Shown here piece by piece: positions 37,259 through 45,970 of a stretch of DNA of 64,000 bases (its first letter is position 1; each line of letters opens with the position of its first letter). A program made the translations under genes and the position numbers. This DNA comes from Flavobacterium sp. BFFFF2 (GTDB taxonomy: Bacteria; Bacteroidota; Bacteroidia; Flavobacteriales; Flavobacteriaceae): contig NKJD01000003.1 of assembly GCA_002256385.1 (NCBI GenBank), positions 1 to 64,000 on the forward strand, written 5' to 3'. Under the pieces are notes generated by a model, which searched no databases, was not told the origin of the DNA, and saw only the letters and a list, made by a program, of their open reading frames with translations.

Positions 37259-37949
37259 TGTCACTGAAAAATTAGATTTAACCATCACGCTAAGCACTAC
37301 CTCAACAACGACAATCTCGGCTATTGGAAGTTATACTTGGGCTTTAAATAATGTAAACTATACCATTTCTGATAATTATTCAGTTGTGAACGGTTGCGAT
37401 ACGCAAATATTAGCTTTGACCATCTTACCAATCGACAATACTACAATCGGTGTTCTTACTGCAAATGCTACTGACGCAACTTACCAATGGATAGATTGTG
37501 GAAACAATCAGCCAATTGCGGGGGAAACGAACCAAAGTTTCACACAAACCGCTTTAGGAGATTATCAAGTGGCAATAACTGTAAATGGGGTTAGTTCATT
37601 GTCTGCTTGCGTGAATGTTATTCCACTTGGCGTTAAGAATGAAAATTCGAAACTTGGCATTCAATTGTATCCAAATCCTAGCAAAGGAACTTTCTACTTG
37701 AAATCTCCATTTGATTTGGAAGTGGCGGTGTACAATGATTTAGGTCAGTTTATTTTGAGTCAAAAATCTTTTACGGGTGTGAACGTTTTAGATTTGTCAA
37801 TGAATGCGAGTGGCATTTATTTCATTAGAGTAATCGAGGCTAGTAACGTAAATACTTACAAAGTTATCAAGAACTAAATTTGCAAAAGTTTCTTAATTTT
37901 CTAAATCCTGTTCAGCGCAAGTTGAGCTGTATTTTTTTTGTGAAGAAAA
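37259..37949 (+). pseudogene. 5'-truncated copy of the BspA-like surface protein gene (C-terminal part)
   Basis: From 37259 the sequence matches the 3' end of the intact gene at 38516-41287 and runs on through its terminator region to 37949. The open frame (stop at 37877) encodes the last part of one 45-residue repeat, the [11 protein letters not shown] domain, and a complete T9SS sorting domain beginning L-Y-P-N-P-S-K-G. It lacks a signal peptide, the leucine-rich repeats and any usable start: the only upstream ATG (37155) lies antisense inside aspS. A three-residue deletion and a mutated terminator stem (TTGAGCTGTATTT in place of TTGAGCAGGATTT) fit decay. It is a remnant of duplication or unequal recombination. 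Confidence 0.85.
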
Positions 37950-38515
37950 TTGCACAATAGCCTAAGGCGTATCTGAGCATAAAAACACTGTTAATCCAAA
38001 TTACGCTTTAAACTCCAAGCTAAAATTAGAATTTCTTATAAAAAATCATTGTTATTCGATTAAAATTATAGAAAAGCAAAAAAAAATAGTCCTTACGGGA
38101 CATCGGACGGCGGCTCTCTTGCTTTGTGTTTACCAACATTTTGTTCTTAACGGAGCATACCGCGCAGAGATTTATGTTAGAAGTAAGAAGATTACGAATA
38201 GCAAATTTATCCGATAGGGATTAAATAGGTATATCATCGGACAACAATGATATGCCATTTTCTATTCTTAATTTTTAATTTAAATCAATATTTTTGTACT
38301 CCCATTCAACACAGTAAATTAAATCACTTAAATTCTTACAAATTAAATATTGACAAAAACAGTCACTAGCAAGTAATTTTGATTAATTGTTGCCAATATT
38401 TTTAACAATCAGGGGATTGAAGGAGGAAAATTGATATTCAAAATAAAGTGGAGTTCAGCTACCACTCAAAAAAAACGGGGCGAATCTGCCATGCCTAAGG
38501 GAGAAAAATAGAAAC
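37950..38515. other. Long intergenic region upstream of the BspA-like gene
   Basis: No gene is visible in these 566 bases. The region holds the REP-like element at 38089-38256, a TATTTTTG -7-like element at 38289-38296 (about 220 bases before the start codon), and then AT-rich sequence up to 38515. A long 5' leader for the BspA-like gene is possible. Confidence 0.5.
38089..38256. repeat. REP-like palindromic element cluster
   Basis: Three short palindromes of the GTCC-n-GGAC type occur at 38089-38101 (GTCCTTACGGGAC), 38143-38156 (degenerate) and 38210-38220 (TCCGATAGGGA). A longer hairpin follows at 38228-38256 (GGTATATCAT, 9-base loop, ATGATATGCC). The spacing and sequence resemble REP-type repeats dispersed in Bacteroidetes genomes; no RAYT transposase gene is in the window. 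Confidence 0.5.
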
Positions 38516-41287
38516 ATGAAGAAAATTACTTTTTTAATGCTATTTGCCATTATTGGTTGGCAACATGCATTTGCGCAAACTTTCTCTACTGGAGGTTTAA
38601 TTTATAATGTAACTTCTGCAACCACTGTTGAAGTTGGAAATCAAAATGGGGTAGCAACTGGAAATGTTAGCATACCTTTTCAAGTTACGGACAACGGTAA
38701 TGATTATGCGGTAACTAGTATTGGCAGTTATGCTTTTGCCTATTCTTTTAGTTTAACATCGGTAACTATTCCAACCTCGGTAACAAGCATTGGTGATTAT
38801 GCTTTTTTTCAGTGTATTGGATTAACTTTTTTTACTATTCCAAACTCGGTAACTAGCATTGGTCATTATGCTTTTTACCTTTGTAATGGCTTAACATCCG
38901 TTTATATTGGAAACTCGGTAACTAGCATCGGTGATTCTGCCTTTGCGAATTGTTATGTCTTAAACGCTATAAATATTCCAAACTCGGTAATAAGCATTGG
39001 TAGTGAAGCTTTTCAATATTGTGCAGGATCAACATCGCTAACTATTCCAAACTCAGTAACTAGCATTGGTAATTCTACTTTTCAAGGTTGTTCTGGTTTA
39101 ACATCGGTAACAATTCCAAACTCAGTAACTAGCATTGGTAATTCTACTTTTCAAGGTTGTTCTGGTTTAACATCAGTTACTATACCAAACTCGGTGACTA
39201 GCATTGGCAGTATTACTTTTAGGGGTTGCGCAAGTTTAACATCAGTTACTATTCCAAACTCAGTAACAAGTATTGGTGATAGTGCTTTTGAAGAATGTTA
39301 TAGTTTAACATCAATAACAATTCCTAATTCGGTAACTAACATTGGTCATTCTATTTTTGCAAATTGTTCTAGTTTAACATCGGTTTCTATTGGAAACTCG
39401 GTGACAAGTATTGGTGATTATGCTTTTCGGTATTGTAATAGTTTAACATCGGTTTCTATTGGAAACTCGGTAACAAGTATTGGTGATGGTGCTTTTTCTA
39501 ATTGTTCTAGTTTGACATCAGTAACAATTCCAAACTCGGTAACGAGCATTGGTGATTATGCTTTTCAAAGTTGTTTTGGTTTAACATCCGTAATTATTCT
39601 GGACTCGGTAACGAGCATTGGTAATTCTGCTTTTAGTGATTGTTCTAGTTTAACATCAGTAACAATTCCAAACTCGGTAACGAGCATTGGTGATTATGCT
39701 TTTACAGGTTGTTATGGTTTAACATCAGTAACTATTCCAGAATCGGTAACGAACATTGGTGCTGGTGCTTTTTCTTCTTGTTCTGGTTTAATATCGGTAA
39801 CTATTCCAACCTTTGTAACTAGCATTGGCTACTATGCTTTTGCCTATTGTTCTAATTTAACACTGGTCACATGCAATATTATTTCACCATTATTGATAGA
39901 TGTAAATGTTTTTGAAAGTGTAAACCAAGGTGCTTGCAGTTTAGCAGTACCTGTTGTCAGTGTTAGTGATTACCAAGCGGCGCCAGTTTGGCAAAATTTT
40001 GCACCAATAATTTGTATTCCAACAGAAAACACTACGATAATTGCTGCTTGTGATTCGTATACTTGGAATGGTCAAACGTATACAACTTCGGGAGTTTACA
40101 CTGGTTCTACCGTAAATTGTGTCACTGAAAAATTAGATTTAACCATCACACCAAGCACAGACAACACAACAACAGTTGCTGCTTGTGGTTTTTATACTTG
40201 GAATGGTGAAACTTATACTGCTTCTGGTGTGTACACTGGTGCTACCGTAAATTGTGTCACTGAAAAATTAGATTTAACCATCACACCAAGTTCAGACAAC
40301 ACAACAACAGTTGCTGCTTGTGATTCGTATACTTGGAATGGACAAACTTATACAGCTTCGGGAGTTTATACTGGTGCTACCGTAAATTGTGTCACTGAAA
40401 AATTAGATTTAACCATCACACCAAGCACAGACAACACAACAACAGTTGCTGCTTGTGATTCGTATACTTGGAATGGTCAAACGTATACAACTTCGGGAGT
40501 TTATACTGGTGCTACCGTAAATTGTGTCACTGAAAAATTAGATTTAACCATCACACCAAGCACAGACAACACAACAACAGTTGCTGCTTGTGATTCGTAT
40601 ACTTGGAATGGTCAAACGTATACAACATCGGGAGTTTATACTGGAGCTACCGTAAATTGTGTCACTGAAAAATTGAATTTAACCATCACGCCAAGCACCA
40701 CCTCAACAACGACAATCTCGGCTATTGGAAGTTATACTTGGGCTTTAAATAATGTAAACTATACCATTTCTGATAATTATTCAGTTGTAAACGGTTGCGA
40801 TACGCAAATATTAGCTTTGACCATCTTACCAATCGACAATACTACAACTTTAGCTGCTGGCGTTATTACTGCAAATGCTACTGGGGCAACGTATGAGTGG
40901 ATAGATTGTGGGACTAATCAACCAATTGCTGGGGAAACGAACCAAAGTTTCATACCAACAGTCCTGGGAGATTACCAAGTGGCTATCACTATAAATGGGG
41001 TAACTTCATTGTCTGCTTGTGCAACTATTAGTACACTTGGCACCAACAATGAAAACTCGAAACTGGGAATTCAATTGTATCCAAATCCTAGCAAAGGAAT
41101 TTTCTACTTGAAATCTCCATTTGATTTGGAAGTGGCGGTGTACAATGATTTAGGTCAGTTTATTTTGAGTCAAAAATCTTTTACGGGTGTCAATGTTTTA
41201 GATTTGTCAATGAATGCGAGTGGCATTTATTTCATTAGAGTAATTGAGGCTAATAACGTAAATACTTATAAAGTTATCAAGAACTAA
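38516..41287 (+). CDS. BspA-like leucine-rich repeat surface protein with T9SS sorting domain
   Basis: The 923-residue protein has a signal peptide (about 1-21, ending HAFAQ), then 17 copies of a 23-residue BspA/LRR_5 repeat (residues 66-456, pattern V-T-S-I-G-x-x-A-F-x-x-C-x-x-L-T-S-V-T-I-P-N-S). Five 45-residue repeats follow (about 504-728, C-D-S-Y-T-W-N-G-Q-T-Y core), then a spacer domain and a C-terminal type IX secretion sorting domain beginning L-Y-P-N-P-S-K-G. It is predicted to be exported by the Por system and attached to or released from the cell surface. BspA-type repeats in other bacteria bind host or matrix proteins; the ligand here is unknown. The LRR units look recently duplicated. 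Confidence 0.9.
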   Translation: MKKITFLMLFAIIGWQHAFAQTFSTGGLIYNVTSATTVEVGNQNGVATGNVSIPFQVTDNGNDYAVTSIGSYAFAYSFSLTSVTIPTSVTSIGDYAFFQCIGLTFFTIPNSVTSIGHYAFYLCNGLTSVYIGNSVTSIGDSAFANCYVLNAINIPNSVISIGSEAFQYCAGSTSLTIPNSVTSIGNSTFQGCSGLTSVTIPNSVTSIGNSTFQGCSGLTSVTIPNSVTSIGSITFRGCASLTSVTIPNSVTSIGDSAFEECYSLTSITIPNSVTNIGHSIFANCSSLTSVSIGNSVTSIGDYAFRYCNSLTSVSIGNSVTSIGDGAFSNCSSLTSVTIPNSVTSIGDYAFQSCFGLTSVIILDSVTSIGNSAFSDCSSLTSVTIPNSVTSIGDYAFTGCYGLTSVTIPESVTNIGAGAFSSCSGLISVTIPTFVTSIGYYAFAYCSNLTLVTCNIISPLLIDVNVFESVNQGACSLAVPVVSVSDYQAAPVWQNFAPIICIPTENTTIIAACDSYTWNGQTYTTSGVYTGSTVNCVTEKLDLTITPSTDNTTTVAACGFYTWNGETYTASGVYTGATVNCVTEKLDLTITPSSDNTTTVAACDSYTWNGQTYTASGVYTGATVNCVTEKLDLTITPSTDNTTTVAACDSYTWNGQTYTTSGVYTGATVNCVTEKLDLTITPSTDNTTTVAACDSYTWNGQTYTTSGVYTGATVNCVTEKLNLTITPSTTSTTTISAIGSYTWALNNVNYTISDNYSVVNGCDTQILALTILPIDNTTTLAAGVITANATGATYEWIDCGTNQPIAGETNQSFIPTVLGDYQVAITINGVTSLSACATISTLGTNNENSKLGIQLYPNPSKGIFYLKSPFDLEVAVYNDLGQFILSQKSFTGVNVLDLSMNASGIYFIRVIEANNVNTYKVIKN
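38711..39883 (+). repeat. 69-bp leucine-rich-repeat array (17 units)
   Basis: Seventeen in-frame 69-base units encode the 23-residue LRR_5 repeat. Units 6 and 7 (39056-39193) encode identical peptides and are nearly identical in DNA, pointing to recent unit duplication. Confidence 0.9.
40025..40699 (+). repeat. 135-bp tandem repeat (5 units)
   Basis: Five exact-length 135-base units encode a 45-residue repeat with two cysteines. Units 3 to 5 are almost identical in DNA, so the array is probably prone to recombination. The truncated copy at 37259 begins inside this unit. Confidence 0.92.
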
Positions 41288-41312
41288 ATTTGCAAAAGTT
41301 TCTTAATTTTCT

Positions 41313-41348
41313 AAATCCTGTTCAGCGCAAGTTGAGCAGGATTTTTTT
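41313..41348 (+). terminator. Terminator of the BspA-like gene
   Basis: AAATCCTGTTCAG and TTGAGCAGGATTT pair as a 13-bp stem (two G-U pairs) with a 6-base loop, followed by a T run. The same site is mutated in the truncated copy. Confidence 0.85.
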
Positions 41349-41471
41349 GTGAAGAAAAGACAGCAATATTTTTTTTAAAATTATACAAAAGCTAGAAGGA
41401 AAAACACAAAAAACATGAACCGTTCTACGTTATAGAACTTTTGCAAAGTGTCGAAAAAGGTATTCATGAAA

Positions 41472-43232
41472 TTATGCTACCTCATGAACAAAAATCAAAT
41501 CGAGGCCATTGTTAATTAAATGTGCTACTTCTGGGCGTTGGGACTTTACCTGTTGTAAATGGGCTAAAATTTGTTGAAGCAATAATGTGTTTGTTGGGTC
41601 TTGATGTAAGAGTTCGGCTAACTCCAGTGACAACAACCAATCGGTAGGGTGTTGATCTTTAACTACTTCAAACAATTGCTCAGGATTCCAATTTGCAGTA
41701 CCTTTTTCACGCCAATCGCGAACGGTCTGATATAGTTGCTCTAATTGTTCGCGCCCTGCTGATTTTTTCGACTTAATGGTTTGTGAAGAAGGAATATGCG
41801 TAATCATGTCAAAGCTCTTCACATCGGCAGGGCCTGAAAAGGCGGAAACAATTTTTTTACCGACTGCCATGTCATAAATGCCCCATTCGGGTTGAAACAA
41901 AATTTCGTCCTCATAACGAACGGTACAATTTTTAAAACTAATGAGTATAATTTCACCCAGCAAATTGCGCGAGCCCGTAATAATTTCACCGCTAACGGTA
42001 ATGTTTCCTTCAAATTCAAGGGTAACGACTTCGCCTTCATAAATATCATAGGCTCTTAAATCGCGGGGGCTCATGTCTTCAATGGCCAAATTAATACCTT
42101 TTAGTTTGCCAATGGGGCTCCCAAAACCTTCGGCATGGTAGTTGGTTCCATGGCCTACCAATTCTTTTTCGCGGTAAGCCAATGCTGTTTGGCCTTGTGT
42201 TTGGAAATATATGGGCTTTCCTTCATGTTCAATGACCCGACTAAACATCCCTGAAACTTGAATACCGGTACTTAATTCAATGGTTCCCATGGATTTGGAA
42301 TCAATTAATTTTAACACACCGGCCAATCCGCCAGTGCGCAATGCCATGGAATTGGCAAACTCTTCCAGCACCATGCTTAAATGGGCAAAATCGGGAGTTA
42401 CATATAATTGTGGTTGCGGTTTGGTGATGTCAAAACTTTGATCGGCCGCTTCAATTGAATAGGGGATTTTTACTACTTCATCGGTTAAACACCAGCTGCT
42501 TTCACCGATAGATGACAACAAACCAGCGCCATAAATTCGAGGATTGTCCATCGGGCCGATAAGACCATATTCAACGGTCCACCAATGCAAATTTCGAATG
42601 CGGGCCATTTCAGACAAGGTACCCATATTTTGTTGCAGATCATCAACCTGTTTTTCAGCAGCTTGTATCTCGGCTGCGGGTGTATCTTCGGCCTCTTTTA
42701 AAATAGACAACAGCCGAATGGCTTCATACAGTGCGTAGTCATGTGAAGAAGAAATGGCTTTGCAGCCAATTTCACCAAAACGGCGCAAATATTCGGCATA
42801 TTCTGGGTTGGCAATAATGGGCGCATGTCCAGCACCTTCGTGGATAATATCGGGAGCGGGTGTATATTCAATGTGTTCCAATTGACGGATGTCGCAGGCA
42901 ATAACCAACACATTATATGCTTGAAATTCCATGAAAGCATTGGGCGGAATAAAGCCATCAACAGCCACAGCGGCCCATCCAATATCCTGTAGAATGCGGT
43001 TCATACCGTACATACTCGGAATGGATTCAATACCAATACCCGTTTTCTGCAACCCATCTACATAAGAGTCGTGAGCCACTTTTGATAAATAGCTCACATT
43101 TTTACGCATCACATACCGCCAAACCGCCTGATTGATTGGCGAGTATTCTTCGTAAACCTGCGGTTTGATAAATTGTTTGAGGTGTATGGGTAATCGCTCG
43201 ATGAGCGGGTTGGTTTCAAATCCTGCTTTCAT
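41472..43232 (-). CDS. Aromatic amino acid hydroxylase with C-terminal extension
   Basis: The N-terminal half is a pterin- and iron-dependent aromatic amino acid hydroxylase, most likely phenylalanine 4-monooxygenase producing tyrosine. Iron ligands are visible as H131 and H136 in D-I-I-H-E-G-A-G-H-A-P and E221 in WWTVEYGLIG. An insertion of about 45 residues rich in Glu/Ala/Gln (about 160-205), possibly helical, lies between them. From the ATG at 43232 the protein has 586 residues, roughly twice the bacterial norm (260-300). The extra C-terminal part of about 280 residues has no motif I recognise. This long form occurs in Bacteroidetes. The pterin supply genes are not nearby. Confidence 0.88.
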   Translation of the reverse strand: MKAGFETNPLIERLPIHLKQFIKPQVYEEYSPINQAVWRYVMRKNVSYLSKVAHDSYVDGLQKTGIGIESIPSMYGMNRILQDIGWAAVAVDGFIPPNAFMEFQAYNVLVIACDIRQLEHIEYTPAPDIIHEGAGHAPIIANPEYAEYLRRFGEIGCKAISSSHDYALYEAIRLLSILKEAEDTPAAEIQAAEKQVDDLQQNMGTLSEMARIRNLHWWTVEYGLIGPMDNPRIYGAGLLSSIGESSWCLTDEVVKIPYSIEAADQSFDITKPQPQLYVTPDFAHLSMVLEEFANSMALRTGGLAGVLKLIDSKSMGTIELSTGIQVSGMFSRVIEHEGKPIYFQTQGQTALAYREKELVGHGTNYHAEGFGSPIGKLKGINLAIEDMSPRDLRAYDIYEGEVVTLEFEGNITVSGEIITGSRNLLGEIILISFKNCTVRYEDEILFQPEWGIYDMAVGKKIVSAFSGPADVKSFDMITHIPSSQTIKSKKSAGREQLEQLYQTVRDWREKGTANWNPEQLFEVVKDQHPTDWLLSLELAELLHQDPTNTLLLQQILAHLQQVKSQRPEVAHLINNGLDLIFVHEVA

Positions 43233-43304
43233 AAAATCAATCGTTGTATTTGGAAGGTAAAAATACAAAATACAAAGATTGACGACCAAAGAACGATTAT
43301 AAAT

Positions 43305-43700
43305 TTAGGGTGTAGCCGTTGCTAAAACGAATTTCAGGTGGTTTTTGACGCCAATTTGAAGCACATCAACTAAGTCTTGCACTTGACTTTCTGCCGAAAC
43401 ACGCACCACCACCGTGGTTTCTTGCGCTGTTCCAACCTTATTCATGATCTGTGTTTCGAGTTCAGAAAATGGGACTTCTTCCTTGTCAATAAAGTACTTT
43501 TTATCGTCAGAAACCGTAATAGTGATCAGTTGTTTATTGGTCTTTTCGTTGTTTTCGGCTTTAGGCAACAGCAATTTAATGACGTTGGGGTTGGCCAAAG
43601 TAGAAATAATCAAGAAGAAAAGCAGCAAAAAAAACATAATGTCACTCAACGAGGAGGTGGCTACTTCTGCATGAAACCGTTTATTTCTTTTGATTGCCAT
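43305..43700 (-). CDS. exbD: ExbD/TolR family biopolymer transport protein
   Basis: The 131-residue protein has a short cytoplasmic N-terminus, one transmembrane helix (about 20-40, S-D-I-M-F-F-L-L-L-F-F-L-I) with the conserved aspartate that carries protons, and a periplasmic domain. With ExbB it converts proton-motive force into motion that energises outer-membrane transport through TonB or a Tol-like partner. Its start overlaps the end of exbB by 20 bases, so the two are translationally coupled. No tonB gene lies in the unit. ExbD and TolR cannot be separated by sequence alone here. Confidence 0.88.
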   Translation of the reverse strand: MAIKRNKRFHAEVATSSLSDIMFFLLLFFLIISTLANPNVIKLLLPKAENNEKTNKQLITITVSDDKKYFIDKEEVPFSELETQIMNKVGTAQETTVVVRVSAESQVQDLVDVLQIGVKNHLKFVLATATP

Positions 43701-44403
43701 GGCCCGGACGTTGAAGAATGGTTAAAAATTCCAATACTTGTTTTTGTGTGTTCAACAAAAACCCATCAATTTTACCGTTGAACAAGTGATACGCACTGTA
43801 AGCAACAATCCCAACTACAAGCCCCGCCCCACTGCTGATCATTTTTTCATAGAGTCCACCAGAAATATTTCCGATACTGATGTCTTCGGTAATGGAAATG
43901 CTGTAAAATATTTTGATTACCCCTGAAATGGTTCCAATGAAACCTAAAGTAGGTGCAATACCCGCAATAAGTCCTAAGTGACCCAATCGGTGTTCCATTT
44001 CACCAATTTCGATACTGGCCGAGCGCTCCATGGCTGACTCCACCTCCCGAAGGGGTTGGCCTATGGTTTGGATGCCAGATTTAAGCACCCTTCCCTGCGC
44101 CACCGTATTGCGGTCGGCTACGGTGTAAGCCATATCTAAATTTCCTTGTTGCAAATGGACGCGAATATCTTGCATGAGGTGGGCATCCATTTTTGATTCT
44201 TTGTGAATGTACATCCATCTTTCAACGATGACATAAATGGTGTACAATAACAACAATGCAATCGGGATTAAGAAAAATCCGCCTTTGAGCAAAAAAACCA
44301 ACACGTTGATTTCGGTGTCTGCTTTGGAAGTTGCATTGGCTACTTTGGGCAAAGTAGTTGCTAAAGTATCTGCTTGTAATGAGATAAAATTAAATAGATT
44401 CAT
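43681..44403 (-). CDS. exbB: MotA/TolQ/ExbB proton channel protein
   Basis: This is the ExbB/TolQ-type inner-membrane channel subunit with three transmembrane helices: about residues 40-62, then two in the C-terminal half beginning G-L-I-A-G-I-A-P-T-L-G-F-I-G-T and ending S-S-G-A-G-L-V-V-G-I-V-A. These two helices line the proton path with ExbD. Possible starts are ATG at 44403, 44406 and 44418; the innermost was used because it gives a normal N-terminus. About 240 residues is normal length. The region upstream up to 44698 has no strong promoter match. Confidence 0.88.
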   Translation of the reverse strand: MNLFNFISLQADTLATTLPKVANATSKADTEINVLVFLLKGGFFLIPIALLLLYTIYVIVERWMYIHKESKMDAHLMQDIRVHLQQGNLDMAYTVADRNTVAQGRVLKSGIQTIGQPLREVESAMERSASIEIGEMEHRLGHLGLIAGIAPTLGFIGTISGVIKIFYSISITEDISIGNISGGLYEKMISSGAGLVVGIVAYSAYHLFNGKIDGFLLNTQKQVLEFLTILQRPGHGNQKK

Positions 44404-44665
44404 CATGGATAGGTGCATACGATTGTCATTTCAAATTTGCGTCAAAAATTCGATACTCAACAAGGTTAACTATAATTTTTATAAAATATTTTTCAAAGGG
44501 GTAACTAAACAAAAAGTAGTTTGAAAAGCCAGGTGGTTTAATTTAAAGACATGCTAATTTTCCTTTACAAATTTACAAACTGCCCGTTAAGTATAAAAAT
44601 GAAGGTTGTGTGATCAGATCCATTTAAATCAAATTATTATGGCTTTTTAGATGCCAATTTTTAAT

Positions 44666-44673
44666 TATTTTTG
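44666..44673 (+). promoter_or_regulatory. Candidate -7 promoter element for the orphan gene at 44699
   Basis: TATTTTTG fits TAnnTTTG and lies 25 bases before the ATG at 44699. No TTTG is present at the -33 spacing. Confidence 0.45.
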
Positions 44674-44698
44674 CTTAAAAATTTAATAACACTACCAC

Positions 44699-45436
44699 AT
44701 GAACCGTTTACAATTCTTCATTATTTGCTTTCTCTTTTTTACATTTTCAATGATTGCGCAATCGAATCGGTCAGTACCAAGGGGCTACGTCACCTTTAAC
44801 AGCAAAGCGATCATGGCTTTTAAAAATTTAAAAATAAATGATAAAACTATCATTTTTGAGATTGAAAACACGGGCAATGAAATGGAATTTAATTTAGAAG
44901 CTGTTGAAAGCATCGCTAATAGCGAAGGTGAAATTGTATATTCCGGTAAAAACACTTCGGCAGTAATTAATAATTTGACCGATAAAAAACCGATTTCAAA
45001 TAACGGAAATAGCCAAACCAACAGTACAGTATTAATTTATGAATCAAGATCAAAAATCTTTATTAAGAACAAGTTACTTGAAAAGGCGGAGCTGTCTATG
45101 ACATTAAAAAAACAAAATCAAGCATTTGCAGACAGATTTAAAAGAGCCAATAATACTGCTGATGCAGGAAGTTTCGTGATGGCTTTTGGAATTGGCACTT
45201 TTATTGGAGGGGGTACAGCCAATTTAATGGGTCACGGAATTGGACCCGCTCCACTTGTTTTTGGAATTATCTGTTTTTCTACGGGATTAGTTATAAATCT
45301 TGTGGCTGCTGACTCTGCCCGACAAGTGATCACTGATTACAATATAAGCACAATGAATACAAAGCCACATGCATACAAAGCACAGCTCGATTTAATTGCT
45401 TCGGGTCAGGGAATTGGTTTAAAATGTTCCTTTTAA
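44699..45436 (+). CDS. Putative exported protein, unknown family
   Basis: I do not recognise this 245-residue protein. It has a clear signal peptide (about 1-20, ending M-I-A-Q-S), a soluble beta-rich region with several N-rich turns (about 25-140), and two hydrophobic segments in the C-terminal part (about 160-175 with an I-G-G-G-T pattern, and 190-207), so it may span or insert in a membrane. It stands between two minus-strand units and has its own candidate promoter. Coding potential is supported by length, signal peptide and promoter element. No function is proposed. Confidence 0.65.
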   Translation: MNRLQFFIICFLFFTFSMIAQSNRSVPRGYVTFNSKAIMAFKNLKINDKTIIFEIENTGNEMEFNLEAVESIANSEGEIVYSGKNTSAVINNLTDKKPISNNGNSQTNSTVLIYESRSKIFIKNKLLEKAELSMTLKKQNQAFADRFKRANNTADAGSFVMAFGIGTFIGGGTANLMGHGIGPAPLVFGIICFSTGLVINLVAADSARQVITDYNISTMNTKPHAYKAQLDLIASGQGIGLKCSF

Positions 45437-45444
45437 ACAATTAT

Positions 45445-45969
45445 TTAACTCTTCCTTTCTGCATACACCAAATAATACCTTGGTGTAATCAAGCGCAATA
45501 ATGGTCTGAATCCGATCTTTTTTACTGGATGGGTAAATTGAAGCCGGTCTTTAATTTCAAATCCTGCTTTTTCCAATAACCAATCAAATTGCCAGTCTTC
45601 AAACTCGTGGTAATGCCGATCCCATGGGTCTGTTTTACTTTTGTAAGCAGGAGAAAACCAAAGCTTTAAAGGAATTGACAACAGCACTTTGTCCGATTGA
45701 ACAGCTTGCAAAACGGTTAATGGATTCAATAAATGTTCAAATATTTCAAAAGCCGTAAACACGTCATAGGTAGTACTTTTTAAAGCGTCTTGATTCAAAT
45801 CAAGGTCTTCACCCGAAGTATTTAGCACGTGATAACCTTCTTTTTCCATTATTTTGGATAATGGATTGGGCACACCGAGGTCAAAAATAACTTCCTCTTT
45901 TGACACATGTTTTTGAACAAATGCCATGGTGAGTTGAAAACGTTTTTCTGGATAAGTATGTTCGTACAT
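45445..45969 (-). CDS. SAM-dependent methyltransferase-like protein
   Basis: The product (174 residues from the ATG at 45969) resembles class I methyltransferases: V-I-F-D-L-G-V-P-N-P matches the glycine-rich SAM loop region, then D-V-F-T-A-F-E-I-F-E-H-L-L-N-P as motif IV, and K-V-L-L-S-I-P-L-K-L as motif V. It is shorter than typical, and the SAM loop lacks a full G-x-G-x-G pattern. The upstream frame begins with TTG at 46029 inside the haemoglobin gene, so 45969 is more likely; it lies one base after that stop codon. Substrate unknown. Confidence 0.72.
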   Translation of the reverse strand: MYEHTYPEKRFQLTMAFVQKHVSKEEVIFDLGVPNPLSKIMEKEGYHVLNTSGEDLDLNQDALKSTTYDVFTAFEIFEHLLNPLTVLQAVQSDKVLLSIPLKLWFSPAYKSKTDPWDRHYHEFEDWQFDWLLEKAGFEIKDRLQFTHPVKKIGFRPLLRLITPRYYLVYAERKS

Positions 45970-45970
45970 A

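Noticed and set aside
37155..37877. A 240-residue gene starting at 37155
   Set aside because: The start lies antisense inside aspS and the first residues do not match the surface protein. Only the part from 37259 is homologous, so it is a truncated remnant, not a complete gene.
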